A DNA stretch of 64,000 bases from assembly GCA_963555705.1 (NCBI GenBank), contig OY743183.1, positions 27,067,932 to 27,131,931 on the forward strand, written 5' to 3'. Source of the stretch: Ligustrum vulgare (taxonomy: Eukaryota; Streptophyta; Magnoliopsida; Lamiales; Oleaceae). The position numbers were made by a program, and so were the translations under genes. This document shows positions 61,276 through 64,000 of this stretch, piece after piece (the stretch's first letter is position 1; each line of letters begins with the position of its first letter). Under the pieces are notes generated by a model, which saw only the letters and a list, made by a program, of their open reading frames with translations, was not told the DNA's origin and ran no database searches.

Positions 61276-61338
61276 AATATAGTTTGGAAAGGGTGGTACA
61301 ACAAAAACCAAAACAATGAGTACTTCAAGTTTGACCGT

Positions 61339-61970
61339 TTAGCTTCTTCTTCTTCTTCTTCTTTCTCTCTCTTTTTCCCTGTTCTCTTCTTCTTTCCTGA
61401 AATCGGGTTCCAGGTTCTGTCCATTTTTTTCTTCTCCCCATTTGTTTGGTTTTAGTATTTTATTATATAAGGGTTTTAACCTTTTTGACAAAAAGGTCCC
61501 CCAACTTATATTTGGTTTTATTGAAATCCTCAACTTATATAAATTTAGAAAAATAACCATTTTCTCATTGAAAGTTGCAGTAAACGTTCCCCAAATGAAA
61601 GGGTCAGTATCATTTTCATAATGGAACTGAACCATCATCCATCAATCATAAGAATCTCCTTGGAGCATGTACGCGAAAAAATTAATCTTCTCATCAGTGC
61701 ATCTCATGAATGCAAAGGCTTTCAACATCTTAGTCAACCATTTCTCTACCTCAAGAGGTTTAGTAGTACCAGCAAAAGATTGTGGAGACAGCCTCTGTAC
61801 CCTCTTGTATCAATACAATTAGGCCGGTTGGCTTGTTCCAAAGTAATTAATTCTTGTACGAAGGCCTCCATAGTCATTAGGGTGCATGGAGGGGCACTGT
61901 TATCACCTGTCGATTCGTTCTGAGTTCGAGAAGTTCTCCCTCGAGCGTTGTTACGTCTAGTACAGACCAT
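61339..61970 (-). pseudogene. Ty3/gypsy gag N-terminal relic, minus strand
   Basis: The frame from 61970 starts MVCTRRNNARGRTSRTQNES, the Arg-rich gag start of many plant gypsy elements, and includes MTMEAFVQELITLEQANRP. A shifted frame at about 61720-61620 gives MLKAFAFMRCTDEKINFFAY and MLQGDSYD, the next gag block. Beyond 61600 the frame is no longer gag-like and ends in purine-rich low complexity. Gag here would be a different family from the plus-strand relic at 59619. Bases 61971-62320 hold nothing recognised. Confidence 0.6.
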
Positions 61971-62324
61971 TTCTAGAATAGGAGAAAAACTTCATGCTTA
62001 AAAGAAATAATACAAATTAACCTGTAGGAAATCACAATACCCGAAACATTAGATAGCATTTAATAATTTAAAAAGAATTTAACCTTACTAGATGATCGAG
62101 GAAGATATACTTGAAGTGAGATTGAGTACTTGAACCTTTTCAATTATTTTTTGGCTCGTTGGAGGTAGCAAGAATTTGCCAAAAAATATTGGTCCACTCC
62201 CAATACTACCTCTCCACCTTACAACCTTGGCCAAGTCTAATGAAGCAAGAGAAGTTCCCCCGTCTTATTCAATTAAAAATCCATAGAGCCAATTACAAAC
62301 CAATCACAAGATGACATGTTGAAT

Positions 62325-62545
62325 AAGCTTCTGTTTGGCAAACATGTTTTTACGACACAATTTTCCAAATCACTTTTTAACCACACACATTTTCTCTATC
62401 CACTTTTCAATCACACATTTTACCTAGAAAATATAAAAAAATATGATTTTAAACAAAAAAAACTTTTAACAAGCAGAGCGCAAGTGAACCATCACTTTAT
62501 TCCACAAAACGCACTCATAAAAAATAAGACTTGAATACTTGCACC
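62325..62545. repeat. possible MITE end (GTTTGGCAAA type)
   Basis: CTTCTGTTTGGCAAACATG and repeated CACTTTT, AACCACACA motifs resemble the GTTTGGTAAA MITEs elsewhere in the window. Only one end is evident. Confidence 0.25.
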
Positions 62546-62559
62546 TAAAACAAAAGATC

Positions 62560-63605
62560 AAAAAATTGTAGCACGTAAATGGATCTTTAAGTTAAAAGAC
62601 GAAAGGGAGTGAAAAGATTAGATGTAAGGCCATTGATACACAAAAGGAAGGCATGGATTACAATGAAATATTTTATCTTGCCTTGTAATTAAATATAGCA
62701 CCATTAGGACCATGTTAAGTCTTGTGACTTAAATTAAATGGGAACTTGTCCAGCTAGATGTAAAAATAACCTTCCTATATATATGGGGAATTAGATGAAA
62801 TAACATTCATGAAGCAATTTGTTGGTTTTGAGATAAAGGTTGAGAATAACTTGTTTCTTACTTCAAATATATCTTTATGGTTTGAAGTAGACTCCAAGGA
62901 AACGTTATAAAATGCTTGATACTTTTAAAATTGGACATTTTTTTAACATAAGTATGATACCTATCTTAAATGTAAAGGTAGCAATGGTTGTATTTCTTTT
63001 TATATATTGCTTTATCATGTTCATGAAATGCTACTTGCTGGCAATGGCATAAGTGAAATGAAAGATATCTACTAAGAAAATTCTTGGTATAAATATTTTT
63101 AGAAATAGTACTCTTAATATGCTTTATTTGAAGAAAAATCTTATGTTGATATAGTACTTGATAAGTTCTCTATGTCAAATTCAAACTTGTATCTCTTCCT
63201 CTTGCTGCTCACTGTAAACTCTTGTCTGATCAATATCTTACATCTGATGATGAACTAGAAAGAATGAATAAAGTAAACTATTCCAATGTTGCTGGTTTTG
63301 TTATGTATTTAATGATATGCACAGACTTGGCTTTGCTTATGACTTATGAGCAATTCTGGTGAGATTCATTGGGAAGCCCTTAAGTGGTTACTTAAATACT
63401 TAAAAGGTTCATGAAATCTAGGCTAGATCATTAAAAAAATAAAAGAAGGATTACTTTGAAAAGTAATACAGACTCTGACATAATGATGTAAGATTTCATT
63501 TTAATAGAGATGTGATCTCTAAAAATGATTTAAAACTTGAGAACAATCATACTCAATCAAGTCCTTTAGATATGAAGACTGAAATTATCCCACCTGAAAA
63601 AAAAA
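62560..63605 (+). pseudogene. Copia RT-RNase H relic
   Basis: A heavily decayed Copia pol: ARKWIFKLKDERE near 62570, QLDVKITFLY near 62750, FMKQFVGFEIKVENN near 62807, MLLAGNGISEMKDIY near 63030, SYVDIVLDKFSMSNSN near 63140 and VVGFVMYLMICT-like sequence near 63290. The tail resembles HFNRDVISKNDLKLE near 63500. Numerous stops, frameshifts and internal deletions are present. No LTR was identified. Confidence 0.75.
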
Positions 63606-64000
63606 AAATATATTATTGTTTTAAACTTATATCTATTAATAATATCTGATTTTTGTTATAGATAACAGTGATAAAAATAACTGATTTTTTATTTAGTATT
63701 CCATTTTAATACGACCCAATACTAGTAGCAAGGTGGACGTTGTTATGCTATGGGCTAATTAGGCCTATTCATATATTTTATATTTAAATTTTTAAAATCA
63801 GTTAATTCCAAACTAATTTACTAAATCAGGTGAATAAATATAAATTAAACCCTAATCATTTATTTTTCTCTTTCGCACGTCTTCCATGTTTGTTAAGCCC
63901 TAACATCCTCTTTTTGTTGATGGAAAGCACTGGTTGCAGCTGAACCTTTCCATCCAAACTTCCCCTCAAATTGCAATGGAGCAACGGGTAATCCAGGAGT
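63606..64000 (+). other. right-edge interval; possible 5' end of another gene
   Basis: From about 63850 the plus strand becomes richer in C and pyrimidines (AAACCCTAATCATTTATTTT, CTCTTTCGCACGTCTTCC), like a plant 5' leader. A short ATG frame at 63920 stops after seven codons, and an ATG at 63976 is open to the edge. Too little is visible to call a gene. Confidence 0.2.

Overview
This window is plant nuclear DNA, most likely from a eudicot: AT-rich intergenic sequence, one intron-bearing nuclear gene for a plastid enzyme, and dense nested LTR retrotransposons, hAT, Helitron and PIF/Harbinger elements and MITEs of plant type. No bacterial, organellar or pararetroviral genes were seen.

The only complete host gene is on the minus strand at 42443-49397: a plastidial pyruvate kinase of the beta type. 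Its six coding exons join in phase into a 587-residue protein with an N-terminal transit-peptide-like extension. At least three introns carry MITEs. An unidentified terminal exon on the same strand lies at 41728-41860, and the first bases of another gene may lie at the right edge.

Layout. 1-2235: decayed Copia with a GC-rich insertion. 2615-8927: structurally complete but coding-defective Copia (451-bp LTR pair, TTACA target duplication, minisatellite leader). 10.4-15.4 kb: gypsy LTR pieces, including a 2.6-kb chromovirus-type LTR. 16.35-23.2 kb: Copia 5' end, then an Athila-like gag-protease gypsy relic split by an 857-bp hAT-like element. 23.4-26.2 kb: C-rich arrays and a 21-bp minisatellite. 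27.9-29.6 kb: a 1.7-kb foldback element. 30.8-32.9 kb: a second chromovirus-type LTR (minus). 32.9-36.9 kb: a Copia relic (minus) split by a 3.5-kb hAT element with perfect ends. 37.7-38.9 kb: the low-complexity array again, inverted. 38.9-41.5 kb: Helitron-like ends and a tandem duplication. 49.7-54.8 kb: MITEs around a Helitron deletion derivative. 55.8-58.2 kb: a PIF/Harbinger element with an ORF1 relic only. 58.4-61.1 kb: gypsy LTR and gag-protease. 61.5-63.6 kb: gypsy gag and Copia pol relics.

None of the transposon genes seen is intact. I did not find a clearly new gene system. The most unusual signals are the foldback element, the paired inverted low-complexity arrays, a palindrome shared by two diverged gypsy LTRs, the minisatellite-filled Copia leader, and the internally deleted Helitron with intact-looking ends.
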